Positions 3,822 to 5,996 of a stretch of DNA of 5,996 nucleotides are shown one piece after another. Each line of letters begins with the position of its first letter. Position 1 is the stretch's first letter. A program made the translations under genes and the position numbers. This DNA is from Pseudomonadota bacterium (GTDB lineage Bacteria; Pseudomonadota; Gammaproteobacteria; Steroidobacterales; Woeseiaceae), in NCBI GenBank assembly GCA_022360335.1, contig JAKSCZ010000290.1:1-5996 (forward strand). Direction: 5' to 3'. The notes under the pieces were generated by a model. It did not search any database, had not been told where the DNA came from, and saw only the letters and a list, made by a program, of their open reading frames with translations.

Positions 3822-5996
3822 ATGAGACGTTCGTTCAGCCGCGCCACGAGAATCGCCAGCCTCATGCTCGCCAGCGCACTGCTCTTCGCCTGCGATGGCT
3901 CCACGGGCCCGTCCGGTCCGCCGGGACCCACGGGCGATCCCGGTCCGTCAGGCCCTTCGGGACCGCCCGGCACGCCCGGACCGTCGACGGGCACGGCGGT
4001 ACCCTGGGATACGGCGGAAAGGATCGACGTCGAGATCCAGGATGTTACGATTCCGGCCGGCGGCGGCGCCCCGACCGTGACGCTGCGGCTCAGCAACGAA
4101 CTCGACTTCGGCCTGAAGGGCCTTCCGACCCATACCGTGGGCTTCGTGATCGCCCAGCTCTCGCCGGCGCCGGCCGTCGGCGCCTCGAGCGAATGGCAGG
4201 CCTATACGACCAACGGCCGCACCGATCCGCCCGACGTACAGGCCGGCTACGAATCGGCTACCGCGGGCACCTTCACGGACAACGGCGACGGCACGTACAC
4301 CTACACGTTCGCCAACGCCCTGACGGCCTACCCGGCGGGCCCGACGTACGATGCGGCCAAGACGCACCGGCTGGGCCTCGAGATCCGGACCAACCGCGTT
4401 TTGCCGTTCAACATCCCGGCGAACAACGCACCGTACGACTTCGTCCCCGCAGGCGGCTCGCCGACGTTCACGCGCCTGATCGTGAACAACGCCGCCTGCA
4501 ACGCGTGCCACGACAACCTCGAACTGCACGGCGAGGCGCGCTTCGACGTCGAATACTGCGTCACCTGCCACAACCCGTACTCGATCGATCCGGACACGGC
4601 GACCGAGGCCTGGGGCGGCACCGTGGACATGAAGCAGATGGTCCACAAGATTCACTTCGGTTCGAACCTGACCAACGGCTATACGATCATCGGTTACGGC
4701 GGCTTCGCGCATCCGTACGAGGGCGTCGAGTTCACGCAGGACGTGCGCAACTGCACGACCTGCCATCAGGAATCCGATCCGACGGTGCCCGAAGCCGGCA
4801 ACTGGAAAGACGTGCAGAACCGCGAGACCTGCGGCTCCTGCCACGACTGGATCGACTGGGATGCCTCCGGGAACGACCCCGGCCTGCTGCACTGGGGCGG
4901 CCTGGTATTCCTCGACGACCGGGATTGCGCCACGTGCCACGGTCCGGCGACCACGGTCCTCGACGGCGACTATCGCGTCGAACTCGTGCACCGGATTCCC
5001 GAAGCGATCGCGGCCGAAGCCTTCGAGTACGAAGTCGTCTCGGTGGCGAACACGGCGGCCGGCGACACGCCGACGGTGCGGATTCGCGTCCTGAACCCCA
5101 CGGATCCGGACTACGCGACGAACCCCGGCGGCACCGCCTACGACCTGAACGACCCGACCGGCCCGTTCCAGGTCGGCAGCTCGCGCCTGCGCGTCGACAT
5201 CGCCTGGAACAACGACGATTTCGGTAACGTCGACCCGAACGGCGACCTGGCCCGCGCCCCGGATTCCGGCGCGCCGTTCGCCCCGATCGTCATCGACTTC
5301 AAGACGGGCGCCGTCAACGTCGGCGGCAACGTGTTCGAGAAGGCGGCCTCCGAGGCGCTGCCGACGGGCATCAGCGGCTCCGGCACGGCCGCGCTCGAAG
5401 GCCGGCCGCAGGTCGACCTCGGCAACGGCCTCGAATCGCTGTCCGTCGTCGGCGCGAGCCTGGCCTTCGCGATCGACGATCCGTCGGCCGTTCCGCGGCG
5501 CCAGGTCGTGGCTATCGAGAAGTGCAACGACTGCCACGAGACGCTGGCGCTGCACGGCGACAACCGGGTCGGCAACACCGAGCTGTGCGCGACCTGCCAC
5601 AACCCGAACTCGACCGACGTCAACCGCCGTGTCGCCGCGTCCGAATGCGATACCGAGCTCGGTCTCGAGGACGTCTCGATCGACCTCAAGCGCATGGTGC
5701 ACCGCATCCACGCCGGCAACGTCGGTGTCTGCGGCTACCGCAACTCGGCGCACGACTACACCGATGTCGTGTATCCGGGCCGCCTGAACAACTGCGAGGG
5801 CTGCCATCTCGAAGGCACCTACTTCCCGGTCGATCCGGGCGAGGTGCTCGCGACGTCGGTCGACGCCGGGGCCGACCGGTCGACGCTGCTCGACGACGTC
5901 GCAATTTCGCCGAACACGGCCGTGTGCTCGAGTTGCCATACGGACGACCTGGCGCGCAATCACATGATCCAGAACGGCGGCGACTTCACGGCCGGC
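3822..5996 (+). CDS. OmcA/MtrC-family outer-surface multiheme c-type lipoprotein cytochrome (partial, C-terminus off the window)
   Basis: The frame is open for 725 codons to the window edge. A lipoprotein signal ends in LFAC (Cys24); nine Gly-X-Y triplets follow at 29-55. Residues about 60-220 look like a beta-rich domain, then come pentaheme domain 1 (CXXCH at 226, 246, 311, 337, 369), a second beta-rich domain (about 380-560) and pentaheme domain 2 (568, 589, 658, 702; the expected fifth lies outside). Family hallmarks occur in both halves: CXXCH followed by ELHGE or ALHGD, CHNP after the second heme, and KQMVHKIHFG or KRMVHRIHAG. Known members (Shewanella MtrC, OmcA) are surface-exposed lipoproteins passing electrons between an outer-membrane conduit and minerals, flavins or electrodes. 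C609 and C637 are extra cysteines that might pair. Asp follows the lipidated Cys, which is unusual for an outer-membrane lipoprotein by the E. coli rule. The ATG at 3822 is preferred to an in-frame ATG at 3816 because of ribosome-binding-site spacing. Confidence 0.95.
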   Translation, partial: MRRSFSRATRIASLMLASALLFACDGSTGPSGPPGPTGDPGPSGPSGPPGTPGPSTGTAVPWDTAERIDVEIQDVTIPAGGGAPTVTLRLSNELDFGLKGLPTHTVGFVIAQLSPAPAVGASSEWQAYTTNGRTDPPDVQAGYESATAGTFTDNGDGTYTYTFANALTAYPAGPTYDAAKTHRLGLEIRTNRVLPFNIPANNAPYDFVPAGGSPTFTRLIVNNAACNACHDNLELHGEARFDVEYCVTCHNPYSIDPDTATEAWGGTVDMKQMVHKIHFGSNLTNGYTIIGYGGFAHPYEGVEFTQDVRNCTTCHQESDPTVPEAGNWKDVQNRETCGSCHDWIDWDASGNDPGLLHWGGLVFLDDRDCATCHGPATTVLDGDYRVELVHRIPEAIAAEAFEYEVVSVANTAAGDTPTVRIRVLNPTDPDYATNPGGTAYDLNDPTGPFQVGSSRLRVDIAWNNDDFGNVDPNGDLARAPDSGAPFAPIVIDFKTGAVNVGGNVFEKAASEALPTGISGSGTAALEGRPQVDLGNGLESLSVVGASLAFAIDDPSAVPRRQVVAIEKCNDCHETLALHGDNRVGNTELCATCHNPNSTDVNRRVAASECDTELGLEDVSIDLKRMVHRIHAGNVGVCGYRNSAHDYTDVVYPGRLNNCEGCHLEGTYFPVDPGEVLATSVDAGADRSTLLDDVAISPNTAVCSSCHTDDLARNHMIQNGGDFTAG
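3906..3986 (+). repeat. Collagen-like Gly-X-Y repeat in the OmcA/MtrC-type cytochrome
   Basis: Nine consecutive Gly-X-Y triplets (residues 29-55: GPS GPP GPT GDP GPS GPS GPP GTP GPS) start four residues after the lipidated Cys24. The stretch is proline-rich and would form an extended, possibly triple-helical stalk between the lipid anchor and the first folded domain. The role as a stalk is inferred. Confidence 0.92.

Noticed and set aside
3948..5963. A 671-codon open frame on the minus strand opposite the OmcA/MtrC-type gene.
   Set aside because: Its product is a low-complexity Arg/Val/Ala-rich sequence with no recognisable domain. The plus strand carries nine correctly spaced CXXCH motifs and family hallmarks. 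High GC content commonly opens such antisense frames.
1..5996. tRNA, rRNA, CRISPR array, insertion sequence or attachment site.
   Set aside because: None seen on either strand; nearly all bases are explained by four genes and one intergenic region.

Overview
The window reads as part of an extracellular (outer-surface) electron-transfer locus from a GC-rich Gram-negative bacterium. A proteobacterium is most likely: there is an OmcA/MtrC-type surface cytochrome with a lipobox, a cytochrome c4-like diheme protein, and periplasmic signal peptides. This taxonomic guess is inference; nothing here fixes the genus.

Layout. Minus strand, transcribed right to left from about 3604: (i) a 202-residue exported diheme cytochrome of cytochrome c4 type (2967-3575); (ii) a 124-residue cytoplasmic NTF2/SnoaL-fold protein (2596-2970) whose GTG start overlaps the previous stop as GTGA; (iii) 15 bases further on, a very large exported multiheme cytochrome (1-2580, running off the left edge). 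The third gene has 19 CXXCH motifs followed by a membrane b-type cytochrome domain, the architecture of Geobacter CbcL but with about twice the c-hemes. Plus strand, divergent: an OmcA/MtrC-family lipoprotein cytochrome (3822-5996, running off the right edge) with nine CXXCH motifs visible out of an expected ten and a collagen-like Gly-X-Y linker right after the lipidated cysteine. The only substantial non-coding stretch is the 246-base divergent intergenic region (3576-3821), which holds a candidate -10 box for the minus operon, a perfect AATAAA/TTTATT inverted repeat and both ribosome binding sites.

How the parts may work together (inference): the b domain of the large fusion would take electrons from the inner-membrane quinol pool and pass them along its 19-heme periplasmic arm, the c4-like protein could shuttle electrons in the periplasm, and the OmcA/MtrC protein would be the outer-membrane terminal reductase or oxidase. 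No MtrA/MtrB-type porin-cytochrome is in the window.

The most striking feature is the 19-heme arm. Hemes 1-8 and 9-16 are two copies of one octaheme unit at an exact spacing of 245 residues. Inside it, a 33-residue diheme module with the same heme-to-heme distance occurs five times.
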